A stretch of 64,000 nucleotides of DNA from Hypericum androsaemum. Its lineage: Eukaryota > Streptophyta > Magnoliopsida > Malpighiales > Hypericaceae. The stretch lies in NCBI GenBank assembly GCA_963995505.1, contig OZ023186.1:14453570-14517569 (forward strand). Direction: 5' to 3'. Positions 1 through 11,583 of this stretch are shown one piece after another. A program made the position numbers and the translations under genes. Under the pieces are notes generated by a model that saw only the letters and a program-made list of their open reading frames with translations, was not told the DNA's origin and searched no databases. The stretch's first letter is position 1; each line of letters starts with the position of its first letter.

Positions 1-423
1 TATATTTTAATTATGGTTATTTAAGTCATTGAAAGAGAGGTACAAGGTCAACTTGTTTAACGTTTCAGTTCATCCCCACGTAAAGCCTCCCTCGCATGTT
101 ACCCATCTCAAATAGAGACAACCCTAAGAGAAGAATTTTAAGCCAAGGCTGGCACGTACTTGCATTAAACTATATGATATATAGAGGCCAACCAATAACT
201 TATTATAAGTTCTTCTGACGTCTCGCGAATTTTATATTAGAATATGTCGAGTACATCTCCCGGCGTTTACCTGCTTTATTTTCCTTGGGTGAATCTCGTA
301 TTAGCTACTTTATTAACAGCTATACTAATATTTTTACATTTGTAAGACTCAAATCTATTAACTCATTAACTAAATCTAATCCAAGTTTCTTATCACTTCA
401 ACTAATTATTATTAGTTAAAACC
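1..423. other. AT-rich intergenic DNA
   Basis: I see no coding exon, RNA gene or clear repeat boundary here. The sequence is AT-rich and has stop codons in all frames. Confidence 0.5.
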
Positions 424-1029
424 AGGGTGAGTCGAATTCGGACCGCAAAAACTATTTCAGAGGAAATATGAGAACTAAACTAGACCATTTATTATTCGAT
501 TCTGGTCCAGAACCAATCCGATCTTTTTTTGTTTCTATTCTAATTCTAACCGAGAAAACCCGAAATTTGAAAAAGAATAGAAAGATAGGGGCGGAAGGAG
601 GGCGATGCCACTTTCATAAGAGAAATTATGATGTCTTTAGGGTCTTTCACTAATCTATCAGAAACAACATACAACTCAATCCACAAATTTGAGAAAATCT
701 TCAAGTCACTTTAACAAAAAGCATAAGATATTTCAATCTAGACAAACAAATAGATTGATTTAGTTTCCTTGAACAAAAACAAGACAGATATAACTTAAAT
801 GAGAATTGTAAAATTAATAAACTAAATTATATCAAACGCACAATGCAAAATTTGAAATTGTAATTATGTTCGAGTCTTTATGATTCTTTTCGATAAGACT
901 CGACCCATAACTGAGAACTATTTCACAATGCATAATGGAATTGAGCGAGACCCGATCTTCTTTGGTTTCGGTTTAGAACCCGATTTATGGTCCAATTTGG
1001 ACCTATTTGCAATTTTTTTCTCACCCCTA
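424..1029. mobile_element. possible hAT-type non-autonomous element
   Basis: The left end starts CAGGGTGAGTCG and the right end, read inward on the minus strand, starts TAGGGGTGAGAAA, which resembles hAT terminal inverted repeats. The interior has the same style of GGTCC and CGATT-rich sequence as the better supported hAT MITE at 62599-63118. I could not find a matching 8-bp target-site duplication (left flank GTTAAAAC, right flank GACTTGAA), so the left boundary in particular is uncertain. It carries no credible gene. Confidence 0.3.
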
Positions 1030-1491
1030 GACTTGAATATTAATAATGATAAAGTCAAATTCAAGGTCATTTCAAGTGGTAATCTTCACCCCTAGTTGCA
1101 TTTTTATAATTGATATATACGTGATACCACACGTCATTTATTAGTTGAGAAATTTAAGGTCATTCTCGCTTTTTAATCGCCGGTTCGTTATGGTAATCTT
1201 CCAACTCCGGTTATTCACAGGTTAATTATAATGTTGTGTATATTTACATTATTATACTATGTCTATTTTGTCAATTAGTCGTTTCGCTTGTTACCACATT
1301 GGAAATAGTAGGTCTTGAAGGTTGATTAAACTAGTATAAATAAGTGAGTTTTGTTCGATACTAATCAAACTCATTTGGACTTTCATACATTGTGGAGGAA
1401 AACCAATATAAACTTATTAGTTCAAATCATATATATATATATATATATATTGTAATGTACGAAAGGATCCAAGTGAGAAGTAATAGGAGTT

Positions 1492-3588
1492 TTGGGACTG
1501 AAATATAATACTTGGTCTAATGAAGGAGATTGCAAGTATGCGGATGTCGGGTTTCTGTTGAGGATATTGAATAACAAGGGAGCATATGAATTTTTTGATG
1601 CATTGAATTCAAGATTTGGAGACGAGGGCTATGGATTTTTTATCGCAGGCAGCATTGAATTCCAATTGCAGCTGGTGGGAGTAGTTAAGAAATATGTGAG
1701 CAAGTTTGAGAAGCTGAAAGCCATTATGGTGTTCAGAGTTAAGGAGAAGGGCACGATTGTTCTTGACAGTGCGTATTCAGAGGTTTGTGAATTGTTGAGA
1801 GGAAACTACTTACCGCTACTGGTTTATGCACTCTCTCAGATTCTGCATTCTAAAGAAGTTGGCATGTCCAAAGTTGAGGTGATCGATGTAGCATATAAAT
1901 TTGTGGTCTCTTCCAAAAAGAGGGCAGGTTACAGAAGTTTTTGAACAGCATCTGGGGGTACTTTTGGAGAATAAGGGCTAAATCCTTGAGTGACAACATA
2001 AAGATTGATTTCCAGCTCTGTAGAGATGAATCCTATATCAAATCTGTAATTCAAGTTCCAGTTCATGACTTAGCTGGCATGGCACATTTTTCTCGATCTA
2101 GTCGTTCAGCTGTGAGGAGGTTTGATGATCTTTTGGGTGCCGACTTGGATGAGAATTTGATTTTGTGCGATGTGATAAGCAAACAAATTGGGATCTTTAT
2201 AGAGAATACTTCTGTGGTACTTTCTGTTTGGATTAGCGATATGGAACCATGGGAGGCTGGATTAGGTTATTTCGTGATGCTTGATGCCCTAGTTGAAGAC
2301 TCGGATAATGATGCAAACAAGGTTGGACATAATTATAAGAATTGGGAGAAGGGGTTATCAGAACCTGATGCTAACAAAAGTGAAACAGTTGATGTCAAAA
2401 TAGGTCTACCAAGCTACATAATTGAGGATGCGCCATTGGTTGAAGAATTACGGTCGAATCCAGTCATTCAAACCACTTATATGAGACGAGGACAATCTGA
2501 AATGCTACCTAATATTGGCAGCAATCACTTGGAGAGGTCTGCTGATATATTAAGAATATGCTATGAATCCACAGATTTGGATACTTTATCTGCTGAGGGA
2601 GTTAAGTCATCCAATAGACTGTTTGAAGATGTGGAAATGAAGTTGATTATGGAGCTATCATTAAAAAGGATTGGAAAGCACATTATCATTCTTGCAGTTA
2701 AAGCATTTGGGTTGAGAGCAACTTCCCAGGTAATTGATTTACAGGTTTTTGCTTCACCTCAAATAACTTTGAAGCCGTCGCTTCCAAGTTATCCTTATTT
2801 GCACAAGTCTTGGTTTTCCTCATGGAAAAGCTGTGCATACAGTTTTGGCTACTTGGGAAGATGTTACAGGAGACGATGCTATGGACCTGCGAAAATGTTG
2901 CGTGCTTGTTATATTGGTTATTGGCTACTAGTTTTGTACTGGATATTTTACATTCAGATTTTATAGTTGGTTCCGATACTGCTTCATGCTTCTACAGCCA
3001 ACAACAAGGCTGGGATTACTAAGTGCATGCTTAATCAGAAAGGAGTAAATGCAAAGAGCATGCTTGGGGAGCATCCATTGCGTGTGGCAGCAAAGAATGG
3101 GAAGAGTGGATTTTCTGATTCATCACCTAACACTACAGGTCTGCAAGTTTATGCAGGTCTGTCAGTCTCTGCACTCTTGGCAGCAGATCTACCCTCGGTA
3201 GCAGATCTGCAATTTTATGCAGGTCTGCCAATTCTTGCAGTCCCCGCCTGTTTCTCTCCTGCAACAGTCAGCAATCACGTTGTTCACTTCTGCCGAGTCT
3301 TTTGGAGAGAGTTCATTATTTGTCGAGAGATATGGTTGCTCTTTCAGGTTGTTTAAAAGTGAAGAGGAGCAGATTTGGCTGGTGCATATCAAGGCAGAAG
3401 TTCCAGAGCATATTGAATGTTCTCCTGTCATTGCTGCTACAGATGTTAGGCATACATTTAGATTGATGGCTGAAAGTGCTATCCATTTGGTTGCAGAGGT
3501 TGTCTATTGGATTGGTTCGAAGGTTGAGCAGATCATGGCACGTTACTTGACTGTAAGTTGCACTAGGGATTCAGCTGTAGTTCAATGA
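1492..3588 (+). pseudogene. broken internal coding-like sequence of the nested relic
   Basis: Open stretches at 1492-1944 (150 codons), 1941-2966 (341 codons) and 2967-3356 follow one another in different frames, which suggests one ancestral coding sequence broken by frameshifts. I recognise no reverse transcriptase, integrase or protease motif. The segment near 2970-3110 reads like an ankyrin-repeat pair (a NNKAGI..LN helix followed by GEHPLRVAAKNG). That would fit captured host cDNA rather than retroviral genes, but the identification is weak. At 3130-3245 a short motif with GCAGGTCTG and GCAGATCT repeats several times. Confidence 0.35.
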
Positions 3589-3673
3589 GAAGCCATGGTG
3601 CACGGACGAGTTCAATGTTTCAATTTTGATGTTCCTTGAACCTTGAGGACTAGGTTCTTCCGAAGGGAGAAGC

Positions 3674-3916
3674 TGTAATGTACGAAAGGATCCAAGTGAG
3701 AAGTAATAGCAGTTTTGGGACTGAAATGTAATAGGTTAGGTCACAAGGATATAAATAGGAGCCAATGTAACTGTAGAGGGATTGGTCCAATTGTAAACAT
3801 TTGCTAAGGAAACACGTTTTCCCCTTCTACCTCTCCTCTCTTTCCATCTCAACTCTCTCTTTTCCCCAATTTCTACCAATTAGGATTCTTGAATCTTAAT
3901 CTCTTAATCAGGGACA
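3674..3916 (+). repeat. 3' LTR of the nested relic
   Basis: It starts TGTAATGTACG and ends GGGACA, so it has TG...CA borders, a TATA-like motif and a pyrimidine-rich downstream part. Its first 60 bp are repeated at 1451-1510. Confidence 0.65.
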
Positions 3917-4429
3917 TTATATATATATATATATAAAGGGGAGAAAGGTGACAGATCATATCAATCGAGTCACCAGTTCAAAAACAAAATTTTTTTAAAT
4001 CAGAGGTACCTCTTCGTGAGTTGCAGATCTCTTCGGCTTGAGTTGCGACCTTTCGGTGCAAAAGATATTTTCTGAGAAATGGTTGCCACCTTTCGGGAAC
4101 AAACTCTTTAGTATGTATAAATAGTAAGACGAGTTCCGAGGGCTAAACAATCAGAAATAGAGTCTTCCTTTGTGAGAATTTCTTCTTTCTTTTTTCAAGT
4201 CTAAACTTGCGATTCTTGCTTCAAGAAATTTGTGAAAGTGTAACTCAGAATTTTCTAGTTCGTAGGCTTTGTATCTTGGAAGGTTGATTCTTTGAGTACC
4301 ATTTACACTATAGTGGGAGGACTCAATAACTTTAAAGAAAAGTATCGTTTTTCAGTGTGCTTAGCCTATACTTTCTTTACTCCATTAACCACAAATAAAT
4401 AATATTTTTAAAGGTATTCATTTTCTACA

Positions 4430-5284
4430 ATGGAATCTGTACTGGTGAAGGCATTGTTGAATGACGGAGACAAACTCGAGAGGCTGAACGGGTTGAACTA
4501 CAAGCGTTGGAGTTTGAAGATGGAATATCTTTTGAAAATTGCAAAAGTATTCTATGTTCTGACCGAAACCTGTCCACAATAAGTTACTGCCATAGAAGCA
4601 ACATAGGAGCAAAAATTCGAGGCTTCAGAGAAGGTGAGAAAATGGAAGAATAATGACTTCATTTGTCGCTACACAATTATGCAGTCTCTGAACAACACAC
4701 TTTTCAACGTGTTCCACTTCCACAAGACCACATCAGAACTTTGGAATGCTATCAAAATGAGGTATGTCAACGAAGATGCTAGTAATAAGTCATTTTTGGT
4801 TAACAAGTATGTTGAGTACAAGATGGTGGATTCTTGATCAGTCATCGATCAGGTCAATGAATTAAATGATATTGCAATAGAATGTGCTGATGCTAGTGTA
4901 CCCATTTCAGAGACTTTTCAAGTTTCGGCGATCACTGGTAAATTTCTATCTTCATGGAAAGATTACCGAAAGAAACTGAAACATAAGAAGAAATCTATCT
5001 CTTTGGATGAACTTCTGCATGGTATTCAAATTGATACCGAAAGTCTTAAAAGAGATAATTTAGTTTCTTTGAAGAATGATGTTGTGAATCATGTGGATGA
5101 AAAGAACCCTCGTGGACATTCTAAGGGCAACCAAGGAAAATCCAAAAAGTGGAAGAATTTCAAGGAAGATGGGAATGAGAACAACGAAATGAAGAAGAAG
5201 AAGGTTAGCTACTTTGTGTGTGGCAAATCTGGTCACTATGCTAGTGAATGCCATCACCAAAAAGGTGACAAGAAAAAGGAATAA
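4430..5284 (+). pseudogene. Copia-1 gag (capsid/nucleocapsid) remnant
   Basis: An ATG at 4430 opens a frame of 284 codons that stays in register to a stop at 5282 but contains three in-frame stops: two close together near 4580-4605 and one near 4835. The N-terminal part (LNGLNYKRW..KMEYLL) and the middle (ELWNAIKMRY) are typical copia gag (UBN2-like) sequence, which packages element RNA. A nucleocapsid zinc knuckle lies at about 5210-5250, but its first cysteine is tyrosine (YFVCGKSGHYASEC instead of CX2CX4HX4C). The C-terminal region is lysine-rich, as expected for nucleic-acid binding. It is not functional. Confidence 0.85.
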
Positions 5285-8200
5285 GTAAATGTTGTTGACG
5301 AGAAAGATTTTGTGGCTCTTATGTCCAAAATTTATCTTGTCAACGACAGGACTACTGATTGACGGATTGACTCGGGTGTTACCTGTCATGTCACACTAAA
5401 ACAAGAGTTTGTTCAAGACATACGAAGAGATGAAAGAAGCCAAATCATTTTATATGGGAAATACTTCTTCAAGCGAAGTTCTTGGCATAGGAACCGTCGT
5501 TCTTCCTCTCACATCGGAAAATAATATTACTTAGAAGAATGTGTATCATATTTTCCGCTATGCGAAAGAATCTTGTATCTGTCCATAAATTGGACGAGAA
5601 TGGTTTCAAAGTAGTCTTTATAGCCCAAAAAATGTCTATCACTAAGAATGGAAAATTTGTAAGAAAATGCTACATAAAAGACAATATGTATTTGTTAAAT
5701 ATTGACTATAATAAAGCCACATCTTCCGCTTACTTCTTTGATTTTTTATTTGATGTTGATGAGCATATTAATTGAAATTATAGATTAGGACATATTGGAA
5801 TAAATGCTATGAGTCGTATGATAAGAAATTAATTAATTCTAAAATCATCTAAAACTTTTATTATAAATACATGTGAATGTTGTGCTCAATCTAAGTTGAC
5901 AAAAACTTCGTTTAAAAGTATTGTTAGATCAACTAGATTACTTGAATTAATTTATACATATATTTGTGATAATAAAGAGCATATCACTATGGGTGGTAAA
6001 ATATATTTTATAATATTTATTGACGATTATTCTAAGTTTCTTTATGTATATTTGCTTAAAACTAAAGATGAGGCCTTTAATAAATTTAAAATCTTCAAGG
6101 AAGAAGTTGAGAATAAAACCAATTTAGGGATCAAGTGTTTGAGATCGGATAGGGGCGATGAATATTTATCTAACAAATTTATATCATTTTGTTCGTAAAA
6201 TAGAATTATTAGAGAATTTTTAGCCCCTAATTCTCTACCACAAAATGGAGTAGCCGAAAGAGAAAATAGATCTTTAATAGAAATGGTTAGTGCAATGCTT
6301 ATACATTCGAAGCTACCAATGAGTTATTGGGGTGATGCACTACTGAGTTCTGTTATATTAGTAACACGATAGTAAACAAGAAAAATATGAAAACTCCATA
6401 TGAATTATTTATTGGGCATAAGCATAGTGTTAAACATTTACAAATATGGGTTGTATTGCGTATGTGTTGGACGCTATTTAAAAAGGGCGAAACTTGGTAG
6501 TAAAGCTGTTAAATCTATATTCATTAGTTATTCTGCCATGAATAAAGCATATAAATTCCTTAGACTTCATTATAATAGTGTATTTTAAGCTGCGTATGCC
6601 ATATTTTATGAACATTTAAACATTAGAGATGCTGGTAAGGTAGAACTAAATAATAATTTATTTGGTGAACTTGATATTGCTGAGCATGCATCTAGAAATA
6701 AAATTGTGAATAATGAGAATTTAGAAGAGAAGGAGAATGAAAAAATAATCGAATTGAGGAGAAGTAAGATACATAGAATTGAAAAGAATTTTGGTCGTGA
6801 TATGTTGACATATATGTTAGAAGAGGATCCAAAAACTTTTCAAGAAGTTATGACACAATCAAATTCTGATATGTAGAAAAGAGCCATGGATGATGAAATT
6901 AAGTCCATACTTGATAATCAAACTTGGACTCTAGTAGATTTATTCTCTATGACTAAACTTGCTGCAAGTAGATTTTGGAAAAGAAACTCAAAACTGATGG
7001 TACTATTGATAAGTACAAAGCGAGGTTGGTAGCCAAATGTTAAAGTCAAAAGAAGAGATAGATTATTTAGAGACATTTTCCCTAATTTCTAAATTCACAT
7101 CTATAAGAATCATGTTTGCGATTGCATCTATTTATGGATTGGAGGTTCATCAAATGGATGTTAAAATTGCATTCCTAAATGGAGACTTGGATGAGAAGAT
7201 TTATTTGCATCAACCAAAAAGTTATGTTGTTAAAGGTGAAGAACATAAAGTATGCAAATTAAACAAGTCTCTTTACAGGCTTAAACAAGCACCGAGACAA
7301 TGGTACACAAAGTTCAAGCAAGAAATTAAAAGGTTTAGATTTATGAGTAGCAAAGTAGAAAGCTGTATTTTTACTAAAGTTACTCCTGAGCATAAGGTAG
7401 TGGTGACCTTATATGTTGATGACTTGCTTATCTTTGGTTCACACATGAAATGTGTAAATGAAATCAAAGATTTCTTAAAGCAAGTTTTTGATATCAATGA
7501 CTTAGGTCCCGTGGATGTCATCTTGAGTGTCAAAGTACTCAAAAGGGGTAGAACTTATATTCTAACACAGTCTCATTACATTGAGAACGTGTTAAAGAAG
7601 TTTGATTACTTTGACAAACCGAACAGTACAAGTCCTATAAATCCAAACGTGAAATTAGTTCCTAATAAAGGAGAAGCTGGGGTGTCAAAGTACTCAAAAG
7701 GGGTAGAACTTATATTCTAACACAGTCTCGCTACATTGAGAACGTGTTAAAGAAGTTTGATTACTTTGACAAACCGGACAGTATAAGTCCTACAAATCCA
7801 AACATGAAATTAGTTTCTAATAAAGGAGAAGCTGTAAATCAAGAAGAATATGCCAAAATAATTAGCAGTATTATGTATGTGGTGAATCACACAAGACCTG
7901 ATCTTGCGTGTCCTATTGGCATATTGAGTAGATTTACTAGCAATCCAAGTGAAAAACATTGGAAGGAACTAGAACGAGTACTAAGGTACTTGAGATCAAC
8001 AAGAAATTATGATTTGCATTATAAATGCAACTCATCCACACTTGAGTATTTTAGTGATGTAAATTGGGCATTGGATGCGAATGACTCTAAGTCAACTAGT
8101 GGATGGTTATTCACCATTTGAGGTGCCATAGTTTCTTGGGGGTCGAAAAAGTAAAGTTGTGTTGTTTTATCTTCTATGGAATCTGAATATATAGCCATGT

Positions 8201-8440
8201 CCATGACAGGCAATGAGCTTATGTGGTTTAAAAGATTCCTAAGAACAATTCTTTTTACAGAACCAAAGAAGGATCCTATAACTTTGTATTGTTATAATTA
8301 AGCTATCATTCACAATGCAAAGAATGAGAGAATATCGAACCATAGCAAACACATTTCTATGCAATATAATCATATTAGAAGTTTGGTTAAAAAGAGAAAG
8401 ATAACACTTGAGTATCTCCCGACAAATCAAATGTGTTGAT
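5285..8440 (+). pseudogene. Copia-1 pol remnant: protease, integrase, reverse transcriptase, RNase H
   Basis: Domains in order: an aspartic protease motif (IDSGVTCH) at about 5365; GAG-pre-integrase with a CX2C at about 5876; an integrase core at 5930-6330, in which the first catalytic Asp position reads Tyr (LIYTYICD for the usual HTD context) while RSDRG and VAERENR are kept; a reverse transcriptase at about 6890-7840 with AFLNGDLDEKIY and an intact YVDD near 7410; RNase H at about 8040-8440 with SMESEYIAM. Stops and frameshifts occur in every domain, and a 155-bp duplication shifts the frame at the end of the reverse transcriptase. It once copied and integrated the element; it cannot now. 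Confidence 0.88.
7527..7836 (+). repeat. 155-bp tandem duplication inside Copia-1 reverse transcriptase
   Basis: The block starting GTGTCAAAGTACTC at 7527 recurs at 7682 with few differences, and both copies run to GGAGAAGCTG. The unit of 155 bp is not a multiple of three, so the second copy is out of frame and the first reading frame ends at 7720. Confidence 0.92.
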
Positions 8441-8962
8441 TGAAACCAACTCTATCTTAAGGTACAAGTCATGTACTTGACACCTATGTATGGTAGTTAA
8501 AAAGGTAATTCAATATTAGACATTGGTGAAATGGAAACTTGGATACATTTCAAAGTGCATAACTTGGAAATAGTGGGGGTGATACTATTTCGAAAGTCTT
8601 ATATCTGACTTATACACTTATAATTACCACAACAAGTAGAGGTTGGATTCCAAATCGTTAATAGACTTATAGCTTTGTAGAATGCGTTGTGAACATTCTT
8701 GATAAGTCTAACTATACAAGTAGAGAAGTGAGAGGCCGCTTCTTACAGATTATCTAGGTAAAATCTTAGAGTACTTATGAACACCAGGATTCAGCATAAG
8801 CCCAATTCAAAGATGTTGCCAAAGATCAAAGAAGCAACAAATCATGCACGATGAGAATATGATTCCTTAGGAGTTCATATTCAACCATAAGTTGAAGGCT
8901 TAGTCCACTTCATGGCTATTCGTTGAATGATGCAAGTTGTATAATGTAAATAAGTTGGGAAT

Positions 8963-9168
8963 TGTTGTGTATATTTATATTATTATACTATATTTTTGTC
9001 ATTTAGTCTATTTTGTCATCTAGTCACTTAGCTTGTTACCACATTAAAAATAGTTGGTCTTGAAGGTTGCTTGAACTAGTATAAATAAGTGAGACTTGTT
9101 GGATACTAATCAAGCTCATTTGGACTTCCATCTATTATGGAGGAAAACAAATAGAAGCTTATTAAATC

Positions 9169-9218
<50 letters not shown>

Positions 9219-10322
9219 GAAAGAAAGAAAAGAAAATAAATAAAAAGGGGAGAAAGGTGGCAGATCACATTGGTCAGAGTCACGAGTTCAAAAATAGTCA
9301 AAAATCTTAAATCAGAGGTGCCTCTTCGACTTGAGTTACGACGTTTCAGTGCAACGGATATTTTCTGAGAAATGGTTGCCACCCTTCGTGAACAACTCTT
9401 GAGTATTCTATAAATACTAAGACGAGTTCCGAGAGTCAAACAATCAGAAATAGAGTCTTCCCTCCTAAGAATTTCTTCTTTCCTTTTCAGAGTCTAAACT
9501 TATGATTTGCTTGAGTAAATTCGTGAGAGTGTAACTTAGAATTTCCGAGTTCATTGATTCCTTGAGAACCATTTACACCATAGTGGGAGGACTCAATACC
9601 AGTAAATCGACGTGGCCATTGTTAGAATCTGATTCGTGATTCGATTCGATTTCAATTCGTTCACAATTTGATTCGTCCAAAATTGATTTGAATTCGTCAT
9701 GAGACGAATTGAATACAGTTTATGATTTTTATTATTCGTCGAACCGACAAATTGAATTCAAATTTGGTATTCAAATTTAATTCGAGGCTAATTCGTGTTA
9801 ATTCGATTTGAATTTGTCCATTTTATGCAAACAAATTTAAAAAGTACCGAGAAGTACTCATATTACTATCTAATTATGTCATTAAGTAGAGCACAAGATA
9901 CATAGATAACTTAATTTGGTACACTAGATACAAGCCCAATCTTTAATTTATTTTTTTTCCCAAAAATATTAAACATTAAACCTTAATTTTGAAATATATC
10001 AAAAAAATTAATTTTTTTGAATATTTTCAAAAACATTACAAAAATTTTGAAAATTTTCAAAAAATTTAGTAGTTTTTGAGTTTATTTTATTAAATATTAA
10101 AATTAAAGAAATATTTCAAATTCGATTCGAATTCGAAGAATTATAATTTGTATTTGATTCGTCTTTGGACGAACTGAATACGGTTTAAGGTTTTGATGAA
10201 TTCGAATTCGAACCACTTTGATTCGAATTTGATCCAATTCGAACCGTGGTCTGGTCTACCTTTAAAGAAAATATCGTTTTTCGGTGTACCTAACCTATAC
10301 TTTCTTTACTCTATTACCCACA
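8963..10322 (+). repeat. 3' LTR of Copia-1, split by an insertion
   Basis: It starts TGTTGTGT and matches the 5' LTR, including the TATAAATA, a (TA)n run at about 9174-9211 and the closing TATACTTTCTTTACT segment. About 655 bp at 9603-10256 have no counterpart in the 5' LTR. Confidence 0.85.
9603..10256. mobile_element. ATTCG-rich insertion in the Copia-1 3' LTR, probable non-autonomous DNA transposon
   Basis: The 5' LTR reads continuously from ...GACTCAATA to CTTTAAAG..., whereas here those parts are separated by this segment. TACC occurs at both junctions (9599-9602 and 10257-10260) and could be a short TSD. The ends are loosely inverted: GGCCATTGTTAGAATC on the left aligns with GACCACGGTTCGAATT from the right. 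Both arms are rich in GATTCGAATTCG, so the molecule can fold back. No coding capacity is seen. The superfamily is not determined. Confidence 0.6.
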
Positions 10323-10486
10323 AATATGCAACAATTAAACCTTAATTCTGATAACTACCAATTAACGGGGCTCACCATATCAGCCACTTCTTTCCAACAT
10401 TCTTGGTTCGTTCCGGGTAATTTGAAGTGGTTTGAGTAGTTGCAGAGACAAGTCCAACGTTGTACTTGTAGCGACAAGTAATAGAT

Positions 10487-10677
10487 TTTTTTGGGTTTAA
10501 CCAATTGGTGTGTGGTCTATTGGGCCCACTAATCCAGTTTACAGTCGGGTATGATCTTTAAAAAGTGGTAAAGTTCTTCCAAAAAGTATTTAATACTGCT
10601 ATGTACCTAAGAATTCGAACTCGAGACCTGGTTAAATTAGAACAACTCTCTTTGCAGTTGATCTAAGTGCCTATTGA
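10487..10677 (-). mobile_element. tRNA-derived SINE with an 18-bp TSD
   Basis: Read on the minus strand, the element has an internal pol III B-box-like segment (GGTCTCGAGTTCGAATTCTT) near 10613-10632, a unique body and a terminal A-run (T-run at 10486-10492 on the plus strand). It is flanked by TAGCGACAAGTAATAGAT at 10469-10486 and TAGCGACAAGAATTAGAT at 10678-10695, which differ at two positions. That pattern is expected for LINE-machinery retroposition. No protein is encoded. Confidence 0.8.
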
Positions 10678-10695
10678 TAGCGACAAGAATTAGAT

Positions 10696-11566
10696 AAAAT
10701 ACAAGAGAGAGAATATAAATATCTTACAATGTTAATTGGCTGTTGATCCGGCAGAGCATAATATGGAAGTTACTAACTAGTCGATGATGATTTGTTATGC
10801 TGTGGAGGAATAGTTAGCCTTAGACCGCCTTTGGATTTGGTCCGCCCACTTCGGACCGTTTGGACCGAAAGTTATTGATAATGTATGCTTTAATATCAAC
10901 AATAGCATATCTTGATTACGACAATGGTATTTAGGGTTACTGATAATGGCATGCGGTTACGACAATGACATTGCCCCGGTTATCGATAATCACATGTCGA
11001 TTATCTGCTTGGATTCCCTGTTACGTGCACAATCTTTTTATTTTTGCCCCTATTTTTTAACTTATTTACAAAAATCACCGCTTGTTTTTTAGTTCAAGCG
11101 ATCTGGAATTTTTGACATTCGAGACCCAATCCGCCCTGTAGATCAGACAAATCAACGGGCAGTGGCTTTCTTTATAATTTCATTTTATGAACTCGTTTCT
11201 TTCATTGTAGCCCATGGCTTCCTAGGCCCACTAAAAGTTTCTTTCTTTAGGAATAGATAGCCGATGATGAGTTAGTTTTTTTCATTGTAAATTCTTTCTA
11301 TCTTTTTTGCATATTGTGGTTGGTAACTAATATGCGCTAGTCATACCTCTAATCGTTTTCTAAAACAAACCGATCTTCGAAGAATTTACATGCCTGGTCA
11401 ATTATGAAATGTGCTATAAAGAATGAATTGATGAATATGTAAATTTCCAATCTTCATGGTTGCTTATAGGATGATCACCTATCGTAAGAATAGAAGTTCA
11501 ATGGGATTGGTCGTAGCTTCACATTTGTCTTGCTATCCAGTAATTGTCTCAACAGTAAGGTAGCTA
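10696..11566. other. intergenic DNA with degenerate GATAATGG/TTACGACAATGG motifs
   Basis: No gene is seen. At about 10870-11000, motifs such as GATAATGGCATG and TTACGACAATGACATT recur with irregular spacing, perhaps a degenerate repeat. The rest is unremarkable AT-rich sequence. Confidence 0.4.
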
Positions 11567-11583
11567 TAACTTCACTTTATAGT

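Larger units (their letters stand above)
1451..3916 (+). mobile_element. nested LTR-retrotransposon relic with truncated 5' LTR
   Basis: The first 60 bp (1451-1510) repeat with two differences at 3674-3733. The second copy continues as a complete 243-bp LTR-like unit that starts TGTAATG, has TATAAATA near 3750 and ends GGGACA at 3916. A purine tract (GAAGGGAGAAG) sits just upstream of it, as expected for a polypurine tract. The 5' LTR has therefore lost all but its first 60 bp. The insertion is inside a (TA)n run, so a TSD cannot be distinguished. The end of the internal region resembles the 3' end of Ty3-type elements, but the lineage is uncertain. Confidence 0.7.
1232..4393 (+). repeat. 5' LTR of Copia-1, split by a nested element
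   Basis: 1232-1450 matches 8963-9173 in the 3' LTR, and 3940-4393 matches 9243-9600 plus 10260-10322. The two parts are separated by a nested LTR-element relic at 1451-3916, inserted in the (TA)n tract of the LTR. A TATA-like TATAAATA lies near 1336. The LTR end is placed at the CACA at 4390-4393, where similarity to the 3' LTR stops. Confidence 0.85.
1232..10322 (+). mobile_element. Copia-1: decayed Ty1/copia retrotransposon with both LTRs interrupted
   Basis: Two direct repeats starting TGTTGTGTATATTTA at 1232 and 8963 bound a gag-protease-integrase-reverse transcriptase-RNase H order, which is the Ty1/copia arrangement. Without the later insertions each LTR is about 700 bp, which supports the pairing. 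A purine run (AAGTTGGGAA) precedes the 3' LTR. All coding domains carry stops or frameshifts, so the copy is dead. I could not identify a TSD: TATAA precedes the 5' LTR and AATAT follows the 3' LTR. I saw no clear tRNA primer-binding site after the 5' LTR. Confidence 0.9.

Noticed and set aside
1083..1095. A second hAT-like end (TTCACCCCTAG) just right of the first candidate
   Set aside because: No partner end or TSD found nearby.
9167..9439. Minus-strand frame ending in a Tyr-Ile run
   Set aside because: It translates the (TA)n tract and LTR sequence of Copia-1.
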